16,573 nucleotides of DNA from Ectocarpus siliculosus (GCA_000310025.1 FN648381.1:117025-133597), one strand, 5' to 3'. Numbered from the stretch's first letter, positions 1 through 9,400 are shown. Program-made: numbers and translations. The notes: generated by a model not told the origin, from the letters alone.

Positions 1-53
1 GGGGGGGGCACCTCGTAAAATGATCCTTGTACGCGCGGAGAGGGGGGGGGGGG
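1..53. repeat. G-rich contig edge with two G runs
   Basis: The window opens with 8 G, and a second run of 12 G lies at 42-53. Together with a 20-G run near the other end, this suggests the natural edges of an assembly contig, where homopolymers break sequencing. The runs could form G-quadruplexes on this strand. From here to about 400 I see no gene, RNA or recognisable repeat. Confidence 0.7.
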
Positions 54-502
54 TGGCCGATCTTGCTCCTGGTGTTGACACTTCTATGTATTCTTAGGGT
101 TACGTTGAAATTGAAATCTACCCCCAGAAATACCTGTCTGTGTCCTCTGCATGGGGCAACCGGCGTAAAAATAGGAACAAGAGCTACGTTTATCCTAGGT
201 GGATAGGTGGATGTCTGCTCTAAGAAAGAACTTGGAAAATAAGGACATGGCCTCGGTTTGAGGCAGCAACCAATAAGCGTCGAGCCTCACGCAACAGCAA
301 GCTGTTCTTAAAGTGGTGGCCCGGTCTGTAGTACTCCGTACATACTTCTTCCTCTTCTACTTTAATTAAATGATTTTTTTCCGCGTCAAGCAAGAGTTAA
401 ACGAACGGCAGACCTTGCACGGAGACCACTCGTGACGAGACAACAGGAGTATCCCGAGGGAAGAAGCGACCGTTTCACCTTGGTACGTGCGCGCGCGCGT
501 GT

Positions 503-1190
503 CCTGCCTCCACTTTCGTTAACCTTCGCAACAAACAGTTCAAACTGGACAACGTGACCAGAGTACTGGAGGTACAAGACCAAACGCTGAAGGCGGTGAT
601 GGAGAGACCGGGCAGGGTCAACATTCCTTCCGGAGCCCCGAGCATTCGGGACTGGTACGTCGAGTGGGTCGGGGTCGCGACCCAGATATGCCACCACCTC
701 GGCATCGGGACAAGCAACGGAATCCCCTCCTTCCCCGGAGAGCAGCCGCGGATGGTCGGGCTGGCGGGGCCCGGCGGAGCGGGGAAGTCGACCGTCGCCT
801 CGATGGTTGTCACCCAGGTGGACGTGCAGGCGTTCTTCCGCGGCAGGGTGCTCTGGCTCTCGGTGGGGAAGGGAGCCAAGGACCGCCTGCCGGCGCTTAT
901 GTTCGAGCTCGCGAACAGGGTGCGGGAGACGGTGCTGCAGAAGATGGCCAGGCGGCCCCGGGAGGCGACCGTCGGCATCATCCGAGGACGGGGCGGCCTT
1001 CATCCGCGAGGAGGCGGGCAAGGGCGACACGCGCTTCCTGGTGGTAGCCGACGACGTCTGGGACGCGGAGGTGCTGGGGGAGCTCAGGAGAGCCGGGGCG
1101 TGGGTCATCTACACCACCCGCAAGACCGAACTGTTCCCGGGAACCCCGGCGATAAGGCTGGAGGAGGTCCTGGAGGAGGAGGCGGAGATG
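503..1190 (+). pseudogene. NB-ARC exon of an NLR-like NB-ARC/TPR gene, frameshifted
   Basis: This exon encodes the nucleotide-binding core of a STAND-class ATPase of the NB-ARC/TPR type. Such proteins are thought to act as intracellular switches or immune-receptor candidates. The first part reads in the frame of position 554: an N-terminal helical region, then the P-loop GPGGAGKST (nt 767-793) and the RVLWLSVGKG strand. The second part reads one frame over: Walker B RFLVVADDVWD (nt 1032-1064) and an RNBS-B-like VIYTTRK (nt about 1104-1124). The switch lies between about 971 and 985, where one extra base breaks the frame. The exon probably ends at 1190, before a GTGCGT donor and after EEEAEM, in phase 0. 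The frame is open upstream to 401, but the true start is unclear; coherent protein begins near 503, and earlier exons could lie outside the window. Family assignment is firm from the motifs; pseudogene status is inferred, because a sequencing error would look the same. Confidence 0.85.
971..985 (+). other. frameshift site in the NB-ARC domain
   Basis: Upstream, codons start at positions giving remainder 2 on division by 3 (ending REATVGII). Downstream, they start at multiples of 3 (EDGAAFIREE). One surplus base near 983 explains the change. No GT-AG pair small enough to act as an intron fits here. Confidence 0.75.
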
Positions 1191-1761
1191 GTGCGTTACG
1201 GTTACGTTTTGTGTTGTTGTAGGCATTCGTCCGATGTGTGCTCCGTCCTAACAGTACCATGGAATGGACTTTGATTTCTTTGGCGCATGGGACGTACCCA
1301 CATGCTGAGAGTTTCGTTACTTGACTACTGCGTGATACATAATCCCGCGGGGTAGCGTGGGGTTCTGTGCATCTGCGGGGCCCCGAGTTGAATAGCGAGG
1401 GTACCCCAACCTTGCCAAGCATTCCTTCCTGCGCATAGCGATGTTCAAGGCGAAAAATCGCATCCACGACTGGAGACCTCCTCCCACATCCACAAGCCAC
1501 CTTCGAGACTCACAGGAGTACTACCTTTCAAGCGCGTCCGTTCATGGATCCATCGACCTCGGTACATGCTGATCGAGAGGCTTTTGCTCTGTAGCTGGTA
1601 GTGCGTCGCCTTCGCACCCTGTGTTTTCTCTCCCTTTGACTGCTCTCTCTCTCGTGGATATTCAGGGATCAGAAGTGATGACTTGAGTTCTCATCGACAC
1701 TACAACTCAAACGGCCACCCCAAACCATCCTGCCAAACCATCGCCTGTCCATCCGTCACAG
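1191..1761 (+). other. probable intron between NB-ARC and TPR exons
   Basis: The donor is GTGCGT at 1191 and the acceptor is CCGTCACAG ending at 1761. Both sides are phase 0, and the join gives EEEAEM followed by MLRRADDLGE, a sensible continuation in this family. A second good acceptor (TATTCAG, ending 1665, after a long pyrimidine tract at 1621-1660) would read into a stop at 1684-1686 unless a 9-nt micro-exon (1666-1674) is used. The 571-nt length is ordinary for a brown alga. Confidence 0.6.
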
Positions 1762-3144
1762 ATGCTTCGGCGGGCGGACGACCTTGGCGAGCAAGCCCGC
1801 CTCCCCCCGGCGGCGTACGAGCTGATGAAGCGGTGCGACTTCGCCGTGCTGGACCTGGCCTTGGTCGGTCTGTGGGGCAACATCCGTCGCAGAAGCTGCG
1901 AGAGCGCGTGGCGAGCGGCGTTGGACAGCATCATAGAGACCCAGCGCGCCGGCGGCGACGGCGGGCAGCTGCTCCCGTGGCGAGCGGCGGTCCTCCGGGC
2001 TGGGCTCGGCGTGCTCGCGAGCGACAACCCCCAGACGACGGAGCTCTACTACGCCCTGGCCCTGCTGCCGACGGGGCTAGCGTTCCCCCCGCAGGTCGCC
2101 TTGATCCTGCTGTACGGGGACGACTTCTCCGAGAGCGCCCTGAAGGCGGCGGAGGCCGTCCTGGGCACCCTCGAACGCCTGTCGATCCACGTGGACTTCG
2201 TCCTCGACCGCCCCCTGGCAAAGCACTACACGCGGGACACGGCGCTGCCCCGGTGGCGACGTTACATCTCGAGCGTGAGGGCCCTCAACACCTACTCGAG
2301 CGCCTGGCTCGACAAGGTCTGGGAGAAACTCTCGAAGGTCGAGGGGGAGGGCTTTGTCCGTAGCCCGTACAACGCGGCGCTGAACGCGATAATGGACGAC
2401 TCGGAAGGCGAGCTCCTGGAGGCCCTCCGGAGGGCCGCGGAGTTTCACTTCTGCCGGGAGGACTGGTCGGAGGCCTTCGACAAGTACTCCAACCTGTTGC
2501 TGATCAAGGAGCAGACCGCCGGCCCCCACCACCCCGACGTGGCGAAAATCCTGCACAACCTGGGGATGTGCGCTTGCGAGGTCGGGCGAGAAAAGGAGAC
2601 CGAGGGGTATCTCCGACGGGCCCTGACGATCCAGGAGGAAAAGCTAGCCCCCGACGACCCACACATCACGAGCACCCTGCACTCCCTCGGGGTGTACACC
2701 CGTAAATCCGGGAAGGTCGAGGAGGCCGAGGGCTTCATCCGGCGAGCCCTTGACATCAGGAAGGGGAAGCTTTGCACCGACCCGCTGATCTTGGGGCGCA
2801 CGCTGCACTCCCTCGGCGTCGGCGCCTACGATGCGGTGCGGCTGGAGGAGGCCGAGGATCTGCTCCTGCGAGCGCTGGCCACGAGGGAAGGGGTGCTGGG
2901 CAGCGTGCACCTGGAAGTGGCGGACACGCTGCACGTCCTGGGCGGGTGCGCGTTGGAGGCCGGGCGGATGGAGGACGCCGAAAAGCTGTACCTGCGAGCG
3001 CTCGTCATCAGGGAGGAGAAGCTTGGAAGGGACCACCCGGACGTCTCGCGAACCCTCCGGAACCTCGGGATATGCTCCGTGCACAAGGCGAGGCTGTCGG
3101 AAGAGACTGCCGGGGTGGTTCGTCGAACGCTTGCGATTGTGTAG
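1762..3144 (+). CDS. ARC/winged-helix and TPR exon of the NLR-like gene
   Basis: One open exon of 460 residues. Residues 1-60 resemble the ARC region that follows NB-ARC, including PPAAYELMKRCDF. Residues about 70-220 are helical with no clear motif. From about 224 there are tetratricopeptide repeats, which normally bind protein ligands or partners. The conserved Gly of the LHNLG-type motif falls at residues 268, 310, 352, 394 and 436, exactly 42 apart, marking five regular units; helix pairs such as EEAEGFIRRALDIR lie between. The sixth unit stops after RRTLAIV at TAG 3142-3144, where the family would continue with a RE(E/K)KLG stretch, so the C-terminus is probably truncated. All five repeats lie in a single exon, whereas in described Ectocarpus relatives TPRs are often on separate 126-bp exons. 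The exon itself is intact, but the upstream frameshift makes the whole gene doubtful. Confidence 0.85.
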   Translation: MLRRADDLGEQARLPPAAYELMKRCDFAVLDLALVGLWGNIRRRSCESAWRAALDSIIETQRAGGDGGQLLPWRAAVLRAGLGVLASDNPQTTELYYALALLPTGLAFPPQVALILLYGDDFSESALKAAEAVLGTLERLSIHVDFVLDRPLAKHYTRDTALPRWRRYISSVRALNTYSSAWLDKVWEKLSKVEGEGFVRSPYNAALNAIMDDSEGELLEALRRAAEFHFCREDWSEAFDKYSNLLLIKEQTAGPHHPDVAKILHNLGMCACEVGREKETEGYLRRALTIQEEKLAPDDPHITSTLHSLGVYTRKSGKVEEAEGFIRRALDIRKGKLCTDPLILGRTLHSLGVGAYDAVRLEEAEDLLLRALATREGVLGSVHLEVADTLHVLGGCALEAGRMEDAEKLYLRALVIREEKLGRDHPDVSRTLRNLGICSVHKARLSEETAGVVRRTLAIV

Positions 3145-3168
3145 GAAAGAAAAAGCGTATCGCCGATC

Positions 3169-3332
3169 ACCCAACCAAGCGTAGCCAAGCACGGTAGGTA
3201 ATGCCCCGAGTTGTTCCGCCGAGTGCAGTGCTGGCCCGCTAGAAGTAAATACCCAACCAAGTGTAGCCAAGCACGGGAATGCCCGAAGTTATACCGTCGA
3301 GAACAGTTCCGGCCCCCTAAATAGAAGTAAAT
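3169..3332. repeat. 82-bp tandem duplication downstream of the TPR gene
   Basis: Units 3169-3250 and 3251-3332 both begin ACCCAACCAAG(C/T)GTAGCC and end AGAAGTAAAT. They are the same length and differ by scattered substitutions and small compensating indels in the middle. Lying 25 bp after the stop codon, they would fall in the 3' UTR or just beyond. Confidence 0.85.
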
Positions 3333-3963
3333 GTCCTTTGTATTTGAGCAAGGCTTTAACAGCTTGCAAGGTGTCTCACTCAATGATTGAGCACAATTAT
3401 TTTTTAGCCCACTGTGAAATTGCCCGCCTTTTTTTTTTAGCCCGCCATAGGGTTCAGAACCAGAACCTATTTTTCACCACAACGCTTCATCCCTCATCCC
3501 GCGCCTTAGCATGCTAGTGATGGACTCGACCCCCGGAGCATACAGCCACATGCAACATCAGCACGGCAGAAGCACAACCCTTGCAGACGAGGTTCAAGCA
3601 AAGGGCGGGCCACCGTTATGAGTGCAGCACCGGTGGGAGACCGCTCGAAACATCAGGCGCCACTCGGCGAGAACGAGAAGTCGGGGTTCCGCCGCGTCTT
3701 TCATCGGGGGACAGCTGCGGGAGCGACAGTGATGGTAAGCACTCTAAAGCCACATATACTTGTGGGCATTCAATCTCAGCGTAGGTAGACAACCAGTCCA
3801 TTGTTCCGCTTCGTTGGTTACAGACCTGGTAGGAGTTGACTTGATACCCACACCATATCGCATATCCAACGAAACAAACTCGAACTAGGTAGGAGCTACA
3901 GGCAAGTACTAATATACTGTAGACAGACACGTAACACCACGTGCACGACCCCGGTAGCTCCGA
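3333..3963. other. intergenic, no gene seen
   Basis: I see no convincing exon or RNA here. There are two T runs followed by AGCCC (around 3401-3409 and 3430-3440), and short open frames without coherent codon bias. Confidence 0.5.
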
Positions 3964-4051
3964 TGCTCTAGTGGTTACCGTCGTAATCCTGCTGCCAGCA
4001 GGTTCGACGCTCTCTCTCTCTCTCCCCCCCCCGCCCCCTCTCTCTCTCTCT
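3964..4051 (+). repeat. tRNA-like A/B-box remnant joined to a CT microsatellite
   Basis: TGCTCTAGTGG at 3964-3974 fits an RNA polymerase III box A with one mismatch, and GGTTCGACGCT at 4001-4011 fits box B. Between them lies a CCTGCT/AGCAGG hairpin. The 37-nt spacing is short for a tRNA, and the T-stem 3' side and acceptor stem are replaced by a CT/C-rich microsatellite (about 4010-4051). It is not a functional tRNA; a decayed tRNA or tRNA-derived SINE head is possible. Confidence 0.35.
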
Positions 4052-4439
4052 GGAGGTGGAAGAATTTTCATTTGGCCGCGGAAAACGTAGTACTGTACTT
4101 TGAGTAGTTGCTGAACACTCGTTCCGGTCTCCGTTCGTGCACCGTCTCCGTTTGTGGACAAATAGCACTTCCAATAAATACTTCGAGCTCACGTTCGACG
4201 AGGGAAAAGAGACGGCAAAATCCTTCTCGCGATGCAAAATAAGGCAAGAACCGCAGGAGGAAAAAACGTTGAATGAATCGGCAGCAGACCCATCGTAGAA
4301 ACTTCCAACAGCAGATCGTCTCCCACCAATCACACATCGGCTTTGTAAGACATTTTGTAAGACAGAGACAGATGATCAGGCGAATGGCACGACGCTCGGG
4401 GAGAATCCCCCAAATCCTCTTGAAAAACAGACGCAGCAC

Positions 4440-4945
4440 AGCAGCAGCACACGTAGACAGCGCACGAGACAACCAGCACAGCCGCATACAAGACTGCTGT
4501 AGGCCAAGGGCGGCCAAAGGCACAAATCATAGAGGGCGTTGGGTGTGACTCTTAGAGCTCGTTGCCTGCTGTTGGCAGCACAAGCGAGGGACGACGCAAG
4601 TCAACCTGCGGTCTGTCTTCATCACCTGCCGATCTTTGGAGCTTCCCACACAGAGGCACCCCCACGACACCGACAACGAGATGTGCACACTGCTGTAGGT
4701 CAAGGGCAGCCAAAGACACACACATGGCAGGCATCGGAAACGATTGTATGGCCCGAGACACAAGTCCAGTCTATCTGTGGTCTGTCTTCGTCTGCAGGCT
4801 AATCTTTGCTTGCACAACAGACGCACCCCCGACACACAGACAAGTGAGACGTATACTGCAGGCGGAGGCCAAATACACGCATCGTAGGAGGCGTCGGGAG
4901 CGATTTTTAGGGCCCGTTGCTCGCTGCTACCAGCGTAAGCGAGGA
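4440..4945. repeat. degenerate tandem repeat, about 165-200 bp per unit
   Basis: Three diverged copies are visible. The landmark CTGCTGTAGG(C/T)CAAGG occurs at 4494 and 4690, and a weaker CTGCAGGCGGAGGCCAA at 4857. Each is followed by a (C)ATCG/GGCGTCGG-type segment and preceded by CAGACGCA.CCC-type or GGTCTGTCTTC-type segments (4608-4620 and 4780-4790). Several short frames cross it but none is shared between copies, so I treat it as non-coding. Confidence 0.65.
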
Positions 4946-4966
4946 AAGCAAGTGCACAGCCACGCA

Positions 4967-4990
4967 CAGCAGCAGCAGCTGCTGCTGCTG
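4967..4990. repeat. (CAG)4(CTG)4 perfect palindrome
   Basis: Four CAG units run directly into four CTG units, a 24-bp perfect inverted repeat followed by CAGC. It can form a hairpin or cruciform in either strand. Confidence 0.95.
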
Positions 4991-4999
4991 CAGCTACGT

Positions 5000-5640
5000 G
5001 TAGTAGCTGATGATGAGAGCTCGTCCATACCAGCGCTCTCATTCATCCCCGGGCTGCTAGACAGCAGACATCTGACTGACTGGGGGTGTCGGGTGAGGTG
5101 TGAGGGTGTCCAGTCGTGGCCTCTGTGATGGCGTAGGCTCCATCCACATCTATCTGCGCTTGCTTTGATGTCTCTCTCCGCCACTTCTTTTCGCGCTAGG
5201 CACACATAGAACGAAGAAGCCGAGGCGAAGGACTTGGTACATCAGTCCGATGCTGATACCCGTGCAGAAACAATTCACACGGTACAGGGGGTGGCCTTAG
5301 CCGTCCGGAGTGGCGCTTGCAATATACTGAGGTAGAGGTACACACCGCGCGACGCGCCTACGCATTCTACCCCTTTTGTTTAGCTCCCTTCGTTTCGCTC
5401 TCGGTATGTGTTACAATATGGAAACGTTAGCACATGGCCAGTATGAGTCAATGTTCACGGTGCCCCTATCTCCGCCGTGGTGGTTCGACGGGCTCCGCTG
5501 AGTACAAGTCTTTCCCGTAAAGGTACTCCCCCCCTTCTTTATCTGAGCCAGGTCCGGTGAGAACCCGGCGTGCTCCGCCCCGGCTTTGTAGGGATGCAGG
5601 TCAATGATTTAACGACTATAATACGGTATGCACGACTACG
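5000..5640. other. intergenic, no gene seen
   Basis: Nothing beyond short random open frames was found. It ends where the LINE-like similarity begins. Confidence 0.5.
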
Positions 5641-5942
5641 AGTACATCCCCAACCCTCCAAGCAGCGAAAGTCATCCTGGGAAGCCCCAAGCGCGCAAAT
5701 AATGCAGCCGTCAGGGCAGAACTGGCGATCCAATCGTTACGATCGGGAAGAGATGCAAGGAAGCTGACATGCAGTACCGCATGTGCGGTACGGGAGAGAA
5801 GAGGTTGCCGAGAATAGTCTGGGAGGCGACGTGGGCAAATAAAAAGAGGGGTAGACAACCCACGGAGTGGGTCAAGGTTGTAGAGGACGTATTGAAGGGG
5901 TTCGTTATTTTTTTCTCTATGCGTCGTCATGTTTTTGCGTGA
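5641..5942 (+). pseudogene. 3' fragment of a LINE-type reverse transcriptase ORF
   Basis: The first reading frame (codons from 5641) gives AAKVILGSPKRANNAAVRAE and then LAIQSLRSGRDARKL. Around 5768 the frame shifts back one base and continues MQYRMCGTGEKRLPRIVWEA, then KKRGRQPTEWVKVVEDVLK, to TGA 5940-5942. The order ILG..R..N.AVR.ELG...L..RRD..KL, a short YR or W-Y segment, and RRGRQ...W..VV.D is the C-terminal tail, after the polymerase domain, of ORF2 in non-LTR retrotransposons of marine eukaryotes. The catalytic domain and the whole 5' part are absent, as in 5'-truncated LINE copies. No target duplication or poly-A tail is evident. Identification rests on remembered family pattern, not a search. 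Confidence 0.6.
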
Positions 5943-6184
5943 TTCAACCTGACCTCGGCGTATCTGTGGCGTTTGAAGTGTATCTTAGATTCGCCTTGGC
6001 ACGCTGTACGGCTTCTTTAATACGATGAAAAATGAACTTTCTTGCTTTTAACGCTATCCACTTTGGCTTACTTCGTGTGATGCTTGTGTCTCATGTACGC
6101 AATCCAGGAAACAGACCATTTTTTCTTCGCCACCTCCCACCGTCTGCAGCCATGTTCCGGTGATTACCGAAGGAGCATGCCGCC
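5943..6184. other. region upstream of the orphan gene
   Basis: No coding signal. It probably contains the promoter and 5' UTR of the + strand gene that follows, but I see no TATA box or initiator I would defend. Confidence 0.35.
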
Positions 6185-6232
6185 ATGTCGAAGAGGCGGC
6201 TGTTTTCCCTCCTGGCGAGCGTCAGGGGCGCC
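6185..6232 (+). other. candidate first exon of the orphan gene
   Basis: ATG at 6185 sits in a GCCGCCATGTC context, close to a good eukaryotic initiation context. It opens MSKRRLFSLLASVRGA before a possible GTAGCA donor at 6233 (phase 0). Acceptors at 6437, 6446 or 6455 would join it in phase to the next exon. The basic, Arg-rich start could be an organelle-targeting leader, but this is speculative. The alternative is that the gene simply starts at ATG 6456. Confidence 0.3.
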
Positions 6233-6455
6233 GTAGCATGGCGAGGGAGGGGGTAGGAGGCTCGGCGGGCCGCGGTGCTGGACGTTAAGAGGTGTGCTTC
6301 CCAAGTTGGGGGTCCACTGTGCGTTAGTCAATGGCAAAGGAAGGCTCATGATGAGAGGTCTTTGGGAAGGTGGCGGTGGGATGCGATTCCTTCTTGAAGC
6401 CCACCGATTTCTAGTGTTGCTCGTTGACTTATCGAAGACCGATCAGGCGGCGCAG

Positions 6456-6499
6456 ATGACAGCCCCGTTTGACATCTCCGCGCTCGCCGCGCACACGAG
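6456..6499 (+). CDS. orphan gene, exon 1 (or 2)
   Basis: Reads MTAPFDISALAAHT and ends inside a codon (phase 2) at a GAG/GTAGGT donor. Possible acceptors just upstream (after 6437, 6446 and 6455) are all in phase, so this may be an internal exon. Confidence 0.5.
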
Positions 6500-9400
6500 G
6501 TAGGTTAAGGGCGGTGATATATATTTACATGTATATATTTTCCGAGGTGGTCTCGTCTTTGTGTGTCCGTTTATTGACATGGTATATGATAATTTTGTTG
6601 CTGCCGCTGCCGCTGCTGTTGTTGCTGCTCCTGCTGCTTCTGGTGGTGATGGTATGTTCAGGAGCGGAGCGTCCAGCCTGGATTTCAGGAGCTCGGCAGT
6701 ACACGGACCGGAGCAGGATGCCGCCGCCACCGACGCCGCCAGTGCTGCTGATAGCGGCAGCGCCGGCGAAGGAAACGAGGGCGATAGCGGCGTAGGGCAG
6801 GTGAGACTGGTTGGGCAGAATGTATCTGAAAGTTTAGTTGTCTGGCGGCGGGGCACGGAGAAGCATACACACACCGTCAAGACATGCTGTCCATCTTTGA
6901 GCCAGACCCTGAGTGAGGAGACTCTGAATTAACGAGCGCTTGCGATTCGACACCAGCACCGGATGCGTGCTACTCCATCGATGATTATCTCGGCTCTCTC
7001 ATCGTGTAAAAACCTCCACCCTGATCGTCATCATGCCCTCCCCTCCCCACATCAATCAGTCCAAGTCGAAGGGGCGTCGCAACGGCGGCGGGGGAGGTTC
7101 TCTTGGGTGCTGCTATCGTCAACGGAGGGGGGAAGCGGTGCGAGTTCCCCTGTTTTTTCTGAGAGGCACCAACTACGGTGAGGAAAAATATTTGCAGAGC
7201 GTGTTGTGGAATTCATTTTCTTTTGGTATGCGTGCACTATCCCTCTGTGTTTCTTCCTCTGTTCTTGCGACCTTATCCGTCCCGCAGACGTAGCTGCTTG
7301 TGTAAACACCTAGAGTCCAGTCAGCATTGCATGCACGCTGCGCCGAGAGGTATCGTTTGGTTCATGTTCACCTGTTTTATGTGATGTGTGATCCCCGCTG
7401 AGTCATCCTGAAAAATATCCCGAACAATGTACCGGTTGGATGAGGCAGATACACACAAAAACACAGACACGACAACGCGTGTCCTTTCACGATTGTTAAC
7501 CCTGCTTCAAGATTCCGCGGCGTCTTTTGATTGGGCAGCCGGCCGGTTAGCACGGTCGATGCTTGCTATGGAAACCCGCACACACGTGTACCACAGCATG
7601 TTGGAGTGTTTGTTGGCAACTCTTGCTGTTTGTATTTCTGGTGTGTTTCGTTCTTCGGTCGTGCGTGTCTTCCAGCTGGGTCGACGCGGTGTTTTATGAA
7701 CGAATTACTGATGCACGACGCCGTTCGTGACGCTCGTGCCCCCTGTCCCTGCCTGTCCTTCTCGCACACACCCCTCAACGACATGGGTACCTCCCCTACT
7801 CCAAGTACGTGTCGCCGCCGATCCTTCTCGAGCACCCCGACCTTCATCTATGCCACTCGTAACCGCCGTCGTGCCCCCCCCGCCCCTGCCAGGAGCGAGG
7901 GCTGGCGCTCCATCCCCGACGCCGTCCCCCCGGGGCACCTGGAAGGAGAAGCGGCACGTTCACCTTCGGCAACGGTGATAGGTTGGCGGCGGCTATCGAC
8001 GAAGGTTCGCGGGGAGAGGCTAGTGGCAGGATAAGTTGGTCGCCTGGAGCTGGATCGCAAATCGTCTGGTTGGGGGAGGGAGCGGATTAACCTGGATCGT
8101 TGCACCTCCGGTGCGTCCGTCGTCCGCTCTCTTTCTGGGAGAGAGTTCGCCCAACGAAAAGATGCCGCCAGCGCTCGATCTGCTGCGATCTCTTGGTTGC
8201 TCCGAGCCGCGAGTGTTGTCTATCAGTATGTATGCTGTAGAACTGGCGGGAGCCTCGCTCTCCGTGCTGGCGGACAGCTGCCTGTGTTTCGTGGTACAAG
8301 ATACTCGCACTGTTCTGGACACACAGTCCTTTGTTGACGGGTTTTGGTTTCCCAGGAACTACTGATGTAGTACGTCGTGGAAGGTGCTAGAGATCACTTA
8401 CCCGCCTTACGAGGCACGGCAAAAATACATGATTCGAGGTGGCCGTTCGGCAATTTTTCACCCTGGGCAACGTCCTTCTACGGTCCAGAAATCGTAGACC
8501 TTGGACAAAGTTCGCCTTTGAGGTGACGTTGGGGCCATTTTACCTTGCCCAGGGTGGGTGCAAGGTTACAGTTCCGCTGGACCTTACACAAGCTTCGACC
8601 CTGTGTGACCCTGGGGCGTTGTCCACCTTGCGCAAAGGTCCTTGGAAGGTCGAGAAGTCATCGACCTTAGAAACCGTTCGACCTATTGTGATCTTGGTGC
8701 TTTTTCCACGTTGTCCAAGGTCCTTTCAAGGTCAAGAAATCGTAGGCCTTGGGCATGGCTCGCCTTCGTCGTGACCTTGGGGCTTTTTTACCTTGCGCAA
8801 GGTGCTTCCAAGGCCCAGAAATTGCAGGCCTTAGACATGGTTCGGCTGTGAGGTGACCTTGGGGGCATATTTACCTTGCCCAGGGTGCGTGCAAGGTTAC
8901 GGTTCCGCCGGACCTTGCCCAACGTTTGACCTTGCACTACCTTGGGGCCTTACTTACCTTGCGCAAGGTGCTTCCAAGGCCTAGACATAGTAGACCTTGG
9001 ACATGGGCACCCTTGTGGTGACCTTGGGGGCATTTTTACCTTGCCCAGGGTGCGTGCAAGGTCTGTCCAAGGTACCGGTGGTGGGTCAACCTTGTGTAAG
9101 GGGGGGTAGCGTCCACCTGTGTGGCTACTGTACGTGCTGCCACCGGTCCAACAACAAATTTGACTTTTGATTTCGTCATGCTTAGGTGTCTCTGAACCAA
9201 ATGACGCCGTTCTTTTTGCAATAGGTGGGTATGTAAGCTGAGTACGTGGAACAAGTGTGACATGTCTGCATCATGCCAGAGTTATGAAGAGACTGAGGTG
9301 CTACACTGCTGTTGGGTACCTGATGTCTTCCGGAGGTACGCTCTGAGTCTATTCCGGATATCAACTGCTACGTTGCACAACCTGTCCGAAGAAACTTGCC

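Noticed and set aside
386-1108. 240-residue minus-strand open frame opposite the NB-ARC exon
   Set aside because: It is antisense to clear NB-ARC motifs and has Pro/Arg-rich shadow composition.
1683-2363. 226-residue + frame overlapping the TPR exon
   Set aside because: It is a GC-rich shadow; the TPR frame has regular 42-residue repeats.
3920-4010. functional tRNA gene
   Set aside because: The acceptor stem and T-stem 3' side are missing and the A-B spacing is too short.
8036-8365. 109-residue + frame
   Set aside because: It does not join the downstream exons in phase; the adjacent frame does and has better third-position bias.
8439-8851. open frames across the satellite array
   Set aside because: They follow from the repeat composition and do not keep frame between 82-bp units.
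8439-9100. AAGGTC motifs as nuclear-receptor half-sites
   Set aside because: Such receptors are animal proteins; the motif is part of the satellite unit.
8439-9100. CRISPR array
   Set aside because: Units are diverged and contiguous with no constant repeat/spacer split, and the context is eukaryotic.
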